The notes below the pieces were generated by a model. It saw only the letters and a list, made by a program, of their open reading frames with translations. It searched no databases and was not told the DNA's origin. A stretch of DNA of 64,000 nt from contig CM048845.1 in assembly GCA_026545225.1 (NCBI GenBank), positions 16,523,001 through 16,587,000 on the forward strand, given 5' to 3'. Of this stretch, positions 46,350 through 58,399 are shown piece by piece (the first letter of the stretch is position 1; the number at the start of each line of letters is the position of its first letter). Source of the DNA: Cornus controversa (taxonomy: Eukaryota > Streptophyta > Magnoliopsida > Cornales > Cornaceae). The position numbers were made by a program, and so were the translations under genes.

Positions 46350-47782
46350 TGATAAGTGTTGAATTCTATGCATTTGAACCCTCTTTATTGCATATGTTAG
46401 TTCCATTTTTGCGTTTACCGAGATATGTTTACGGTATTTTTTGTATTTTTGATGTATTGCAGGTACTAGAGTAAATGGAGCAAAGTTTGAAGCTATTGGC
46501 AGCTGAAGAGAAAAAGTCAGAATTGCAGCCAAAGGCATCTCGATCAATCGAGATGTTGATCTCGATTAATCGAAATCTCGATTGATCGAGATCTCATTTC
46601 GATTGATCAAAATCTCGATCGATCGAGATCCAATCTCGATTGATCGAGATTCTGCAGAACCCACTTGGCCACTTGCTCACCTGCTTTCCCACTTGTAACA
46701 AAATCCCCCTTTTTGCACAACTTAGGGGAATTGTCTGACTTGAACAAGACCCTTGGGGACCTTCTTGATACAAGGGATATATATATATTGATATATATAT
46801 ATATATATGGTGGGCCCCCAAGGTTGAAAAGGAAGCCAAAAAGCACAAAAGGGCCATATCTCTCATATCTCATATCTCTCTCAAGACACATTAGACCATC
46901 CAAGGAGAGACCTTCGGGAGAGGAAGAAGAGGAGCTGAACCAAACCAAGAAGCTTCACTTTTTTCATCAATGGAAGGGCGCAAGGCTGCCATGACCAACT
47001 AACTTCTCTACTAGGGTGTGGTTGACACACCTAGCCATGTAAACTTGTTCATTTTTGTAGCACTTGGGAATTTGTAGTTAAATGTTGATTATTTAGCCTA
47101 GTGACTATGTACACAAATACATTTCTTTTATATATTCATTTGATTTAGAATTTATTCTTGTCTTAGAGTAGATTTTGTCACTTGAATGCACAACATTTGC
47201 ATATTCCACAAGAAGTGCAAATGATGGCTAGATAATGGTGTTTAAATGAATGTGTGATGTTTGCTTGTATAGACCATGCCAAGACAAGGTAGTTTGGATG
47301 CATGTAGTGTTCACTTAGAGAGTAGGGTAATTAGGTAGTTAGTTAGGTTGAAGAGCTATGCTTGTTGAAGATGGATTATGATAGGTTAGCACACACATTG
47401 ATCTTTTGATATGTCATTGAGGTCACAAGCCTAATGACATTGTTAGGCAATTAATTTATGAATCCCATGCTTGCTACCCTTATGAACATGTGAATGGCTA
47501 GTGGTGGAAGCCACCCCTAGCTCTCTCTCCCAACTTTACTCTTTAATTTTATTGTCATTTCATTCATGCAATAGGTTATAATCAAAAATCCAAAAACCTA
47601 TTTTTAGGATTAAAGTAGAATTAATCTTTCTTTAAGACAATTGCGACTAGTCCTCGTGGGATCGATACCCTCTATATAGAACCTTATCTACAAAGATTCG
47701 TGCTCTTGCGAGTGGTTAAATTATATTTTGATAAAAAAAAGGCAAAATTAAGTTTACAATTTAATCCGAGTTTAGCCACATC
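46350..47782 (+). repeat. 5' LTR of H
   Basis: It runs TGATAAGTGTTGAATTC to GCCACATCA. It includes a palindrome array of TCGATTGATCGA units at 46538-46651 and an AT-rich microsatellite near 46778-46808. Confidence 0.95.
46538..46651. repeat. Palindrome array in 5' LTR of H
   Basis: About eight tandem or near-tandem units of the 12-bp palindrome TCGATTGATCGA and close variants (TCGATCAATCGA, TCGATCGATCGA). The same array is in the 3' LTR at 55358-55471, and a longer version lies at 51085-51475. Confidence 0.88.
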
Positions 47783-47789
47783 AAAATTT

Positions 47790-47807
47790 TGGCGCCGTTG
47801 CCAGGGA
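47790..47807 (+). other. Primer-binding site of H (tRNA-Asp)
   Basis: TGGCGCCGTTGCCAGGGA is one base from the perfect tRNA-Asp complement. Confidence 0.92.
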
Positions 47808-48070
47808 CTACGATGTAATTGTCGCCATTGAAAGATTAAATCTGGTTTAATTCTTAGGCTAGAAATTCTTTCATTCTTTTTGTATATATCTTGTTCTTAT
47901 TGCTCAAATTTCTTGATTTTAGGTATACCACATAGCGAGCATCTAAAAGGATCAAAGTTGGAACCCTTTGTGAGTATAAATTCTAAAATTAGTGGTTTGA
48001 GTTCTTTCATTCTTTTTGTATATATTATTATTTATTTTTGTGTATTGAGGTGTTGTTCTGCTATTAATGC
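47808..48070 (+). other. Leader of H
   Basis: A T-rich leader similar to that of C. A 'cttcattctttttgtatat' string occurs twice. Nothing else is seen. Confidence 0.65.
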
Positions 48071-49980
48071 ATGCTAGGTAGACGGTCCTTGTCACTTCCA
48101 TTGCTTTCGTGTAATTTTGAACTTGAAAGAACACTTAGACAACGTAGAGGAACCTCTAGGGACCCTATATTGCCTAGGACTGAAAACATGGATCCAAATG
48201 AAAAACAACCTCCCGAACTACCTCCTTTTAATCATGAACAACCACCTCTACCTCCACCTCCTCAAGGAGAGTTGCTTATGGACTTTTACCTTCCGACTAC
48301 ATTTGAAGTACCTTCATGTATCCAATTTCTGGATGTAGCGGCAAATCAATTCGAAATAAAGTCCTCCACCATCAATCTTCTTAATAGCTTCCATGGTCTC
48401 CCTAATGAGGATCCATATCGGCACTTAGATTACTTCCTTTCTGTGTGTTCCACTATTCGTGTACCACACTTTACAGAGGATGATCTAAAGCTGCGTATGT
48501 TCCCCTTCTTCCTAAAAGATAAAGCTAGAAGTTGGTTCAATTCTTTAGAACCTAACTCAATCCATTCTTGGGCGGAGATGCAAATAGAGTTCTTGAAAAA
48601 ATACTTCCCAATGGGTAAGACAAGTGATATTCGGTGAGCAATCACCGGATTCACCCAAATTGACCAAGAACAATTTCATGAGACATGGGAGAGATTAAAA
48701 GACCTTCTTAAATCTTGTCTGCATCATGATGTCCCAAAATGGCAGCTAGTGCAAAGTTTTTACGATGGGGTGAGTGAGCAACATAGACAAATGATAGACT
48801 CCGCTTGTGGAGGAGGATACCTTTTGAAAAGCCCCGATGAGGCATGGAAACTTTTTCAAACCCTAAGCAACAATTTAGCTCAACGCTCCTCCACTAGGAA
48901 AGGGAAGGCCACCCAACCTTGTAGAGGAGTGCATGAAATTTCACGGGTAGATAAGGTTGCCCTGCAAGTAGAAGCCCTATCCCGAAAAATGGATTTAATC
49001 ATGAAAAATGGGCTGCCTACTCCAAGCCAACCTGTTCAAAATCAGGAAGGTTGTTCATTTTGCTATAGTACTTCACATTTTGTGCGAGATTGTCCTATTG
49101 CCGGGCAATCTCCCGATTATGCTCAAGAGCAAGCGAATGCCTTGTACTCTAAATAAATGAATGATCCATATTCAAACACGTACAATCCTGGTTACAAGAA
49201 CCATCCGGCTTTTTCATGGAAACCTCAAGAATCAAGTCCCTCTTTTCAAGGGCAAAATTCTTTTAATTCCCAATCTCAACAGCCTCATTATAGGCCGAAT
49301 CCTCAACCTTACAATCAAAGATCTAATTACCAACAACCACCACCTCCTCCGAGAAGCCAAGGCTTTGAAGAAAGAGTGATAAGCAATCTTGAAGCCAATA
49401 ACCGCTTATTGCAAACTCACTCTCAATCAATCTCTAAGCTGGAAGCGAATGCTCAATCTATGGCTAGGTTAGAAGCTCAAATCGGGCAACTAGCTAATGC
49501 CTTGAATAGAAGGGAGGAAGGTAACTTGCCGAGTCAACCGGTGGCAAATCCTAAGGGTGTTCATATGATTGAGGATCCATCATCTTCAACTTGTAATGCT
49601 CCTCCGGAGCAAGTTCAATCAATCACCACCTTAAGGAGTGGTAGAATCATCAATTCAAAAGTAGGGGAGGAAGAAAGAAAAGAATTCAATGAGCAATCCG
49701 CTAATCCAAAAGAATCCCATTTAAATCCAAAAGTGTTTCCTTTAAATCCAAATGTGCATAACATCCCTTTAAATCCAAAAGGAAAGGCAAGTGAAGTTGT
49801 GTCGTCATCAATTCCAAATCTTGACACTTCTTTTGAACCTCCGGTTCCTTTTCCTCAAAGATTGAAGGAACTTTCTCATTTTGGGAAGCAAGGAGAGAAA
49901 ATCCAAGACATGATGGAGATCTTCAAACAAGTAAAGATCAATCTCCCTCTCCTTGATGCTATTCGACAAATTCCCTCCTA
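48071..49980 (+). pseudogene. gag: gag region of H
   Basis: It contains FELERTLRQRRGTSRDPI, a proline-rich stretch, DFYLPTTFEVPSCIQF, LPNEDPYRHLDYF, MFPFFLKDKARSWF, KKYFPMGKTSDI, a zinc knuckle with CSFCYSTSHFVRDC near 49050-49095, a glutamine- and proline-rich stretch and a coiled coil (SISKLEANAQSMARLEAQ). It is closely related to C's gag and better preserved. It is broken in about two places. Confidence 0.92.
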
Positions 49981-50914
49981 TGCTAAATTCTTGAAGGACT
50001 TGTGCACTCAAAAGCGCAAATCTAGGAATAATGTTCCTAAGAAAGTCCTTCTAACTGAGCATATAAGCTCTATTTTCCAACACCAAGCCCCTCCTAAATT
50101 CAAAGATCCAGGTGCTCCGACCATTTCGTGCACCATCGGAAATCAATCTTTTGAAAAGGCACTTCTTGATTTAGGGGCTAGTGTCAATTTGCTTCCATTC
50201 TCAGTTTACCAACAACTAGGTTTGGGGGAACTCAAGCATACCACGGTTGTGTTGCAACTTGCCGACCGCTCAGTGAAGCAACCACGTGGCATAATTGAGG
50301 ATGTAATCATTCAAGTGGACAAATTCTACTTTCCGGTGGACTTCATAGTCCTTGACACGGAACAGGTCCAAAAGCCAAATCGGCATATTCCTATCATTCT
50401 AGGTCGTCCATTCTTGGCCACGGCAAACGCTTGTGTTAACTGCCGTACCGGAGTGATGGACATCTCTTTTGGGAATATGAAAGTCCGCTTGAGCATCTTC
50501 AACGCTTCCCACCACACATCCGACGACGAAAGTGAGTGCTTTTGTGTCGATGTAGTGGAAGACTTAGTTCAAGAAGCACTTCCTTCTATTCTTTCCAAGG
50601 ATCCTTTAAAGGCATGCCTAAATCACTTCAACTATGATAATTTTGACATTGAGCAATCCATATGTGAAGTCAACTCAATGCTTGATGTCAATACTGTCAT
50701 GGATGTGCCTAATTGGAGAGTTTCTAGAGAACCCTTTCCTCTATTTTTGGTTAATTCCGTCGCTCCCCACGGAGCGGTGGAATTAAAGGACTTGAAAGAT
50801 GGCTCGTTGTTCAAAGTAAATAGGCAACGCTTAAAAGTACGCGTGGATGACCAAGTTACCACCGAATATGTGGATGTCGTCACTTTGACGGATCCCGTAT
50901 ATTTTGACTCGTGA
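49981..50914 (+). pseudogene. Protease and pol tail of H
   Basis: The protease has CTIGNQSFEKALLDLGASVN, VLQLADRSVKQPRG and IILGRPFLATANA. After the EALPSILSKDPL linker the open frame continues directly into [29 protein letters not shown] and VVTLTDPVYFDS, which is the C-terminal end of pol downstream of integrase in C. No RT, RNase H or integrase core lies between. The frame from 49157 to 50914 is open throughout. Confidence 0.92.
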
Positions 50915-52137
50915 GCCGATCCGAACGTCATGCCATAGACGTGTAAGGTGGCATAGCCGTGGTAGCTATCATGCTTCCATGATGTCCCTTTTATCCAAAG
51001 TAAAGGTTGTGTATCTAAGCAATTTAGTATCTAATTCCCAAAAATCCAAGTCCCTGAAGCATAACTCAAGCTGACTGTTTTTGAGCATCTCGATTGATCG
51101 AAGCCAGGATCTCGATCAATCGAGATTTCGATTGATCGAGATTTCAGTCTCGATTGATCGAAAAATCGCAGAGAATTGCCAAATCCAAAAGTCCCGAGAG
51201 GTAGTATTCTTCGATAGCACTTCGATTGGTCTTCGATCGATCGAAAATTTTGATTGATCGAAAGCAAAATTTCGATTGATCAAAATAAATTTTCAATTGA
51301 TCGAATTAAAAGTCTTGATTCATAGAAGAAATATCGATTGATCGACGAGGGACTCTCGATTGATCGAAGTTGATTTCGATCGATCGAGATGCTAATCTCG
51401 ATTGATCGAAGTGAGATTTTGATTAATCAAAATCTCAATTAATCGAGATGCACATCTCGATCAATCGAGATGCACGCGATGCCTGCACGTGAGCCGAACT
51501 CTTATTTAAACCGTTGGACTTCCCTCTCATTTTAAAAAACCATCCGACTTCTTTCCTTCTTCCGTGCGATCCAGAGTCTTTCCAAGAGCCATCCCGCGCT
51601 TGATCTTCCATTCCCGACCATCCACCGTCGTTCGCCGTAGTCCGAAACCGCCGCCATCACTCGCGCGCTCTTCTCTTCGCGGCTGCGAGATGGTTTTCAT
51701 TTTCGTGTGCCGTTCATCTTCTTCACCTTGAGGTAAGTGATGCATGGCTACATTTTTGCGTACTTTCTCACTATTTTTGATAGTTCTACGGCATAATAAA
51801 CATAGTTAGATGATGTTGGGTGGGATTGGTGCATTTGCGATATTCATAATGAGATTTTGTACGTTTTAAGGGGTAGGACTACATGTATGGGTGAGATATT
51901 GCACTCTCTCTGTTTCAAATGCTTAGTGTACGGGTTGCGACCGTGACCCATTGTTTCGGTTGCATCAGCTCACGCTGCCTCTTTGAGAGCAATTTTTTTT
52001 TTGAACTCATGTCAGCACCATGGACTAGGACCTCATTTTCATTTTTAGTCCTTTATTTTTATTCTTAGTTTATTATTCCTTTTATTTTCTTTTTATTTAC
52101 GTAATTTTTGGAATAAAGTGCAGACTGCTCCGAGATC
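50915..52137 (+). other. Linker of H with long TCGATTGATCGA palindrome array
   Basis: No gene. Bases 51085-51475 hold about 20 diverged copies of TCGATTGATCGA-type palindromes. The rest is a CT-rich segment near 51500-51730 and T-rich DNA near 52000-52100. The position matches C's array at 21985-22250 with a different unit. Confidence 0.82.
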
Positions 52138-53360
52138 ATGGCGAGGGTGAAGAATGCCCCCGGTTCAGTTAGAGACGTGCCCGGGCGAGCCTTCCGATCT
52201 CGGAAGTTTCACCCGGAGCAGATTTTTGATTTAGCAGAGTTTGAGATGCGTCCCGACAGCGTGTGGACTATCGCCGAGCTCAGGAGGCGTCGCCTCGACC
52301 GACTATGTGTGCCTCCCACTGATGTGGCACACGAGCGCTTAGTGCAGGTCTTCTACGAGCGCATGACCTACTCCTGCACAGCGCCGGACACATTAGAGAC
52401 GGTCGTGGGCACCACGACTATTATGATTACGCCGAGCCAGATTGCGCAAATGCTCGACATTCCTCACCAGCAGCCGCCAGACATGGTTCACCAGGACGGT
52501 CGACAGCTTTTCAAGGCCGCACTTCCAGCAGACACGACGCTGTTCTCCATCGTGATGGACATGTGTGGTGGGGCGTTTACCACGCCCAGTCACAACTGCA
52601 CGTCCAAATCGATGTGCCCTAGTAGACTGTGGTTCTTGGACACCGTTCTCATCAAGAACGCGTGTCCCCTACAGCACGTGGCAGAGCGTAGGGGTGACCT
52701 CCTCCGTTGCCTTTATTCTTTCCACACGGGCACGTGGGTTTCTGTCCCATCACTGATCTGGGGGCAGATGTTCAAAGTCTGGGACGACCTCGTCAACAAG
52801 AGGATGAGGCGATCAGCTAGCTGGCGGCTTCCCTTTCCTTTCCTGGTCGCAGCTTTTCTTAGTCGTGCCAGTATACCGGTCAGTGATACTAACATCCAGT
52901 TGGCACCGCCCACCCGCTTCACATCTTCTTAGTGGGAGAGGGTGAGGCGACACTTAGAGCGACAGGACCACCAGGTGATCCACCAGACGATATAGATATG
53001 GATGCCCCGGTGGAGATGGAGGAGGGAGAGCCTGCAGGGGATGGGTCTGAGGACGAGGAGATGGAGGAGGAGGAGATGGATATGGCTGCAGAGCGGCACG
53101 ACATCCTGGCGACAGGCTATTCCTGCCTGGCGACTGATGTTGAGCGGCTCCAACAGGGTTTTGACGAGCACGTCCAGGTGACGCAGAGTCAGCTGGAGGG
53201 CATCCGTTCGGACATTTCTTCTCTAGCTCAGGGTCAGAGGACAATTCTTGACGAGTTCCGAGCCTTCCGGCAGGACCTGCAGTTCCTGTTTGCAGGACGA
53301 GCTTCCACCTCCACTTCTGCTCCCACCGAGCCGCCACCACCACCACCCGCCCTCGAGTAG
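52138..53360 (+). pseudogene. Third ORF of H (best preserved env-position protein)
   Basis: It opens MARVKNAPGSVRDVPGRAF, then FHPEQIFDLAEFE, LVQVFYERMTYSC, SQIAQMLDIPHQQPPDM, CTSKSMCPSRLWFLDTVLIKN, ERRGDLLRCLYSFHTGTW and SLIWGQMFKVWDDL. The C-terminal part is strongly acidic (DEEMEEEEMDMAAE) and is followed by a coiled-coil-like stretch (VERLQQGFDEHV, then DEFRAFRQDL). The DNA is markedly GC-richer than the flanking non-coding sequence. No signal peptide or membrane helix is visible. It is broken about once. Function unknown. It resembles a family annotated in plants as putative transposon protein. Confidence 0.83.
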
Positions 53361-55156
53361 CTGCTTTTATGTGTTTTTTTTTCTGTTTTACTTTCTGTAT
53401 TTCTTGTTCTTTCTTTATGTTGGATAGTCCATGTTGGCCATGTTTTCTTTCATTTTTAGTTTCTTTTTGAGTATTTCACCTACATGTACACCGTGTACTA
53501 AATTCATTTTCACATTTATGGAATACAATTTTTTTTTTCTTCTGTTCTACCATGTGTTATCTTTCCTGTCTTTATTTTTGCTTTCTGTCAATATCTCTGT
53601 TCTCTATACTTTGACTATGTATGTAGTACCACTTGCTTACTTGTTATATGCGATTCAGTTGATGATTTCCGTTTATTACCGCCTGGTTTAAATTTCCAAT
53701 ACTGTTGAGATTGCTTCAACACAGTATGGCGTTAATAAAGAAAGGCAGCCCCTTTGCGTGCTATACATTACCATGCCTGGATAGTCAATCTCTTATCGCA
53801 TAGACCTCTTAGACAATTGGAAAACACCAGTTCAGACCCTTAGATATACAGTGATCTTGGCATTGTCCGTTTGTGCGTAATTATTTCATTATGTTCTGTT
53901 TATCTACTTTTTGTTCCTTTTAATGCTCGTGGTATCCAGTTGGTGTTCTGTGCAGGTTTTTCTTATTTGTAAGATGACCGTTATTGTGGAATACCATTTT
54001 TGTCGCATTCTGCAATCCCGGTAACTTCTTTCCTTGTTCTTCTTGTCCAAACATTGAGGACAATGTTGCATATAAGTTTGGGGGTGCGGTATGCTATACC
54101 ACTTGCATATGCATGCAATGTTCAGTCGTTATATTGAGTGTCATTGTAGAGCAGTTTTCTTTTTCTTGATATTTTTGCATGCTTGCTATGATGTCTTTTT
54201 TTTTAAAGGAAGATCATTTGAATAAATGTCCGAGGTAAATGCAGTAGGTAGTTAAGAACTTTAACATTGTAAATACCCGCACTTTTGCAAGCTTTATAGT
54301 AGGCTAGAACGGTCTACATTTTTGTCCAAATATGAGCACGTACAGTTCTTGCCCTAAATTTGTCCTTAACCGCACAAATTCGCACGCATGCATTTTAAAC
54401 TGTGGGGTATAAGTCTGAGGGAGAATTTTGTAAATTTCTGTTTTTATCTGAACAACTTAAAGCCGGTTGTTGTAAAAAAAAAAGAGAAAAAGAGAAAAAT
54501 TTGCAATAAGCCTTCTCACTCAATAAACCGGATTTCTATGCCTCAAAGCAGGGATTATTCGCGTATAAGTGTGCAAGGTTGAGCAGTAATAAGCGGGTGG
54601 CTTGCTTACGCTCATCGCCTTGTAAGCTCGGTTATTAAGTCCGAGGGGTATTTCTTCACCTGATGCCCTAAAACCAATTGGTTCGGGAGTCATTGGCCCA
54701 ATGCCGCTACATGGGCTTACAAGAAAGCAAAAAGAGCTAAGCATTGCACGGTCATCCGCACATGAGCAATCATGAATGTTTTGCGATAATGAACAGCGAT
54801 GTCGAGCGTTTTCAATGAGTTTTTCTCTTAAAAACAGATTTGTTTGTTTTCTTCTCCAAATATGACAAAAGCCACGCGTTAGAATGCATGTTCACTTTTC
54901 AAAGAGGACTTTGGGGTCGAAATTGGTATGTTTGTTCGGACTGGCCATTATGTGGGGACCGTCATTTATTTAAAGCTTGTGCAAGTCCATTTTTGCTAAT
55001 GACCACATAGTTCTGTAATACTCGTTGCATTTGCCAAACGTGAAATGAACGGATGATCACCCTTTATCTAGTGATGACTGAGCACGATTCAACTTTTGTA
55101 TAATATAGTTAATTTCATTTTTGTAATATCGTATTGCTAAGGGACTAGCAATATGT
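53361..55156 (+). other. 3' non-coding block of H
   Basis: About 1.8 kb without a supported gene. A T-rich stretch at 53380-53600 gives a spurious-looking hydrophobic frame. The 'taataaagaaaggcagcccc' block begins at 53733. A hairpin (AACATTG, AGGA, CAATGTT; 54050-54067) precedes an internal AAGTTTGGGGGTG at 54074-54086. The 'aaatacccgcacttttgc' block lies near 54270, and the conserved block shared by both families at about 54535-54760. Confidence 0.8.
54050..54086 (+). promoter_or_regulatory. Internal hairpin plus polypurine tract in H
   Basis: A perfect seven-pair stem AACATTG/CAATGTT with loop AGGA, then six bases, then AAGTTTGGGGGTG. Confidence 0.7.
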
Positions 55157-55169
55157 AAGTTTGGGGGTG
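55133..55169 (+). promoter_or_regulatory. 3' polypurine tract of H with upstream hairpin
   Basis: A perfect hairpin has ATTGCTA (55133-55139), loop AGGGAC (55140-55145) and TAGCAAT (55146-55152). AAGTTTGGGGGTG (55157-55169) then abuts the LTR. Confidence 0.9.
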
Positions 55170-56602
55170 TGATAAGTGTTCAATTCTATGCATTTAAACC
55201 CTCTTTATTGCATATGTTAGTTCCATTTTTGCGTTTACCGAGATATGTTTACTGTATTTTTTGTGTTTTTGATGTATTGCAGGTACTAGAGTAAATGGAG
55301 CAAAGTTTGAAGCTATTGGCAGCTGAAGAGAAAAAGTCAGAATTACAGCCAAAGGCATCTCGATCAATCGAGATGTTGATCTCGATTAATCGAAATCTCG
55401 ATTGATCGAGATCTCATTTCGATTGATCGAAATCTCGATCGATCGAGATCCAATCTCGATTGATCGAGATTCTGCAGAACCCACTTGGCCACTTGCTCAC
55501 CTACTTTCCCACTTGCAACAAAATCCCCTTTTTTGCACGACTTAGGGGGATTGTCTGACTTGAACAAGACCCTTGGCGACCTTCTTGATACAAGGGATAT
55601 ATATATTGATATATATATATATATATGGTGGGCCCCCAAGGTTGAAAAGGAAGCCAAAAAGCACAAAAAGGGCCATATCTCTCATATCTCATATCTCTCT
55701 CAAGACACATCAAACCATCCAAGGAGAGACCTTCGGGAGAGGAAGAAGAGGAGCTGAACCAAACCAAGAAGCTTCACTTTCTTCATCAATGGAAGGGCGC
55801 AAGGCTGCCATGACCAACTAACTTCTCTACTAGGGTGTGGTTGACACACCTAGCCATGTAAACTTGTTCATTTTTGTAGCACTTGGGGATTTGTAGTTAA
55901 ATGTTGATTATTTAGCCTAGTGACTATGTACACAAATACATTTCTTTTATATATTCATTTGATTTGGAATTTATTCTTGTCTTAGAGTAGATTTTGTCAC
56001 TTGAATGCACAACATTTGCATATTCCACAAGAAGTGCAAATGATGGCTAGATAATGGTGTTTAAATGAATGTGTGATGTTTGCTTGTATAGATCATGCCA
56101 AGACAAGGTAGTTTGGATGCATGTAGTGTTCACTTAGAGAGTAGGGTAATTAGGTAGTTAGTTAGGTTGAAGAGCTATGCTTGTTGAAGATGGATTATGA
56201 TAGGTTAGCACACACATTGATCTTTTGATATGTCATTGAGGTCACAAGCCTAATGACATTGTTAGGCAATTAATTTATGAATCCCATGCTTGCTACCCTT
56301 ATGAACATGTGAATGGCTAGTGGTGGAAGCCACCCCTAGCTCTCTCTCCTAACTTTACTCTTTAATTTTATTGTCATTTCATTCATGCAATAGGTTATAA
56401 TCAAAAATCCAAAAACCTATTTTTAGGATTAAAGTAGAATTAATCTTTCTTTAAGACAATTGCGACTAGTCCTCGTGGGATCGATACCCTCTATATAGAA
56501 CCTTATCTACAAAGATTCGTGCTCTTGCGAGTGGTTAAATTATATTTTGATAAAAAAAAGGCAAAATTAAGTTTACAATTTAATCCGAGTTTAGCCACAT
56601 CA
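55170..56602 (+). repeat. 3' LTR of H
   Basis: 1433 bp, collinear with 46350-47782. It carries the same palindrome array (55358-55471) and an AT microsatellite of slightly different layout near 55597-55626. Confidence 0.95.
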
Positions 56603-56607
56603 GTAGG
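56603..56607. repeat. Right target-site duplication of H (GTAGG)
   Basis: It matches 46345-46349. Confidence 0.95.
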
Positions 56608-56792
56608 CTTCATCTAACCCTCTTGCATGTCATCTTTAAAAGCGCAGGATCATGGTTTTAACTGAAATAATCATTAAGGCACTGAAAATACAGAAAACAC
56701 TAAAACGAAGTAAAATCACAAAATAATCTATCACTAAAAGAATAAAATACGCAAGTTAAGAGGCTAGAATGCATAACATTCAACGCCGATCA
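56608..56792 (-). repeat. Shared LTR of E and F, second part
   Basis: It continues the LTR from 46349 and ends AACGCCGATCA, the LTR 5' end on the minus strand. It is followed directly by F's polypurine tract. Confidence 0.9.
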
Positions 56793-56828
56793 CACCCCAA
56801 ACTTACATATTGCTAGTCCCTTAGCAAT
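56793..56828 (-). promoter_or_regulatory. Polypurine tract of F with upstream hairpin
   Basis: Minus-strand AAGTTTGGGGTG (56793-56804) abuts the LTR. A perfect ATTGCTA/TAGCAAT hairpin (56809-56828) lies just upstream on the element strand. Confidence 0.88.
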
Positions 56829-58399
56829 AGAATAAAATAAAACTAAAACAAAGGAAACTAATAAACACTAACTAAACTACCGAACTCCACTTTCCTGGGA
56901 GAAACGATTGCATTTAGCATATGCAAAAGCCTTTAAACCCCTAGGTTCCCCCTAGTGGACGAGTATAGTCTCGTGAGGGTTTTCAGAAATGTTACCCACA
57001 AACATTCAAAATTTCTGTTTCAACATTAAATCAAGAAGAAGATTACAATACATAGTTACAAACTTGCATTTAAGAATAATTTCAAACTTTCAAATTCCAC
57101 AATTCAAAGCAATGGTCCCCTGCATAATTCATATCAACACACCTCAAAATAACCAACTCTAGCTCCCTCGTGAAAAGTGAAGTAGCAGTCATCTAATGTA
57201 GCATAACCTAGCTCCGAATATATTAAGGCACATACCCCTTCAACTCACTAGCTCCCCTTATTGAAATCATACTTCCAAACATGATTACATGACTTTTTCA
57301 TTTTTTTCATCATTCTTTTTTCAATTGATTTATTGGTTGTGCAATGTCTTGATCTATTAAGCTTTCTGAAAGATACATGTAGCAAGCTTTCAGTCAGTGA
57401 CTCGCAAACTAGATGACTTTAGGGCACTAGGCGTTAAGACAACCCGAAGAACCTAATTACTCGAATCAGTCAGGCTACAAATCAAGACAACCAATGCTCA
57501 TCTTTTCTCACCCTTTCACTTTGACGCGAACACTCCGTGCTTCTTGAGGCATAGAGGTCCGGTTACTCATAAAAAATATCAAATTGATTGCTTTCAACAT
57601 ATTCTTTTTTTTCTTCATCTTTTTTTTTCATTAAAGTCAAGTAAAACACATCATCGGTACTCATTCTCAAGAGATACTAATTAATATCAAGCATATGTAA
57701 CTCAATAACTCAAAACCAAAATTTATACCTCACAAGATTATGCTAGTGTGTTTGTGCATGTGAGGAAACTAAAACCAATTACTCCAAAGCATGTCAATGC
57801 AAACCATGATTAAAATCACTTAATTTAAACTATAGTTTCCAAAAATCTAAAACATACTCAAAAATTGCAAGTTACGCACATACATAAGGTACTAATCCCT
57901 TTGAATAATGTAAAAACATTCTATCTAAAAACAAAACAAAACAAAATAAAATAAACAAACTAAGAAAATAAAATAAACAAAAATCCTAAAATAAGAAGAA
58001 TTTCATAAAAATTTCCCCCATATGCAATAAAGCACAAAAATAAGGTATCGCCTCACCCACAAACTTAAACTGTACATTTTCGTTAATGTATACCCAATTA
58101 AAGCATAGAGAAGGGTAAGAATGATAATACCAGGATAATGGAGTAGTGGCAAGAAAATAAAGTAAACCAATGGGATGAAGGCAATGCAAGCACACCCCCA
58201 AACTTGGAAGTTACAACCTGTCAAAACAAACCACTATACCCTAAAGACCAAGTGAAATAGCATGGGTGAAAATAAATATGAAAATAGAAAAATCCTAAAA
58301 AATTTTTTTTTTTTAAACTGCTAAAGTCAGAAAGAAAAATAAAACTAAAAATAAAATAAAATACAAAAGAGAGTTACCTTCCAGTTAAGGATGTGGAGG
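56829..58399 (-). other. 3' non-coding block of F
   Basis: About 1.6 kb without a gene. It holds the conserved block near 57340-57560, internal polypurine-tract copies at 58054-58066 (a variant) and 58193-58205, and a hairpin TACATT/AATGTA at 58073-58090. It is collinear with the blocks of B and D. Confidence 0.8.

Larger units (their letters stand above)
46350..56602 (+). mobile_element. Element H: Athila family 2 with gag-PR and third ORF, no RT or integrase
   Basis: Bounded by GTAGG. LTRs are 46350-47782 and 55170-56602, both 1433 bp, with about 20 substitutions by eye (about 1.4%), suggesting roughly half a million years. The order is LTR, tRNA-Asp primer site, gag, protease, pol C-terminal tail, palindrome linker, third ORF, 3' non-coding block, polypurine tract and LTR. 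No RT, RNase H or integrase motif is seen. It is broken in about three or four places. Element C is a relative. Confidence 0.95.

Noticed and set aside
46594-46994. Overlapping frames in the H LTR on both strands
   Set aside because: They are the same kind of LTR chance frames over AT repeats and palindromes, duplicated at 55364-55821.
51085-51475. Possible CRISPR-like array
   Set aside because: Units are short palindromes with irregular spacing and no unique spacers, and the window is plant nuclear DNA.
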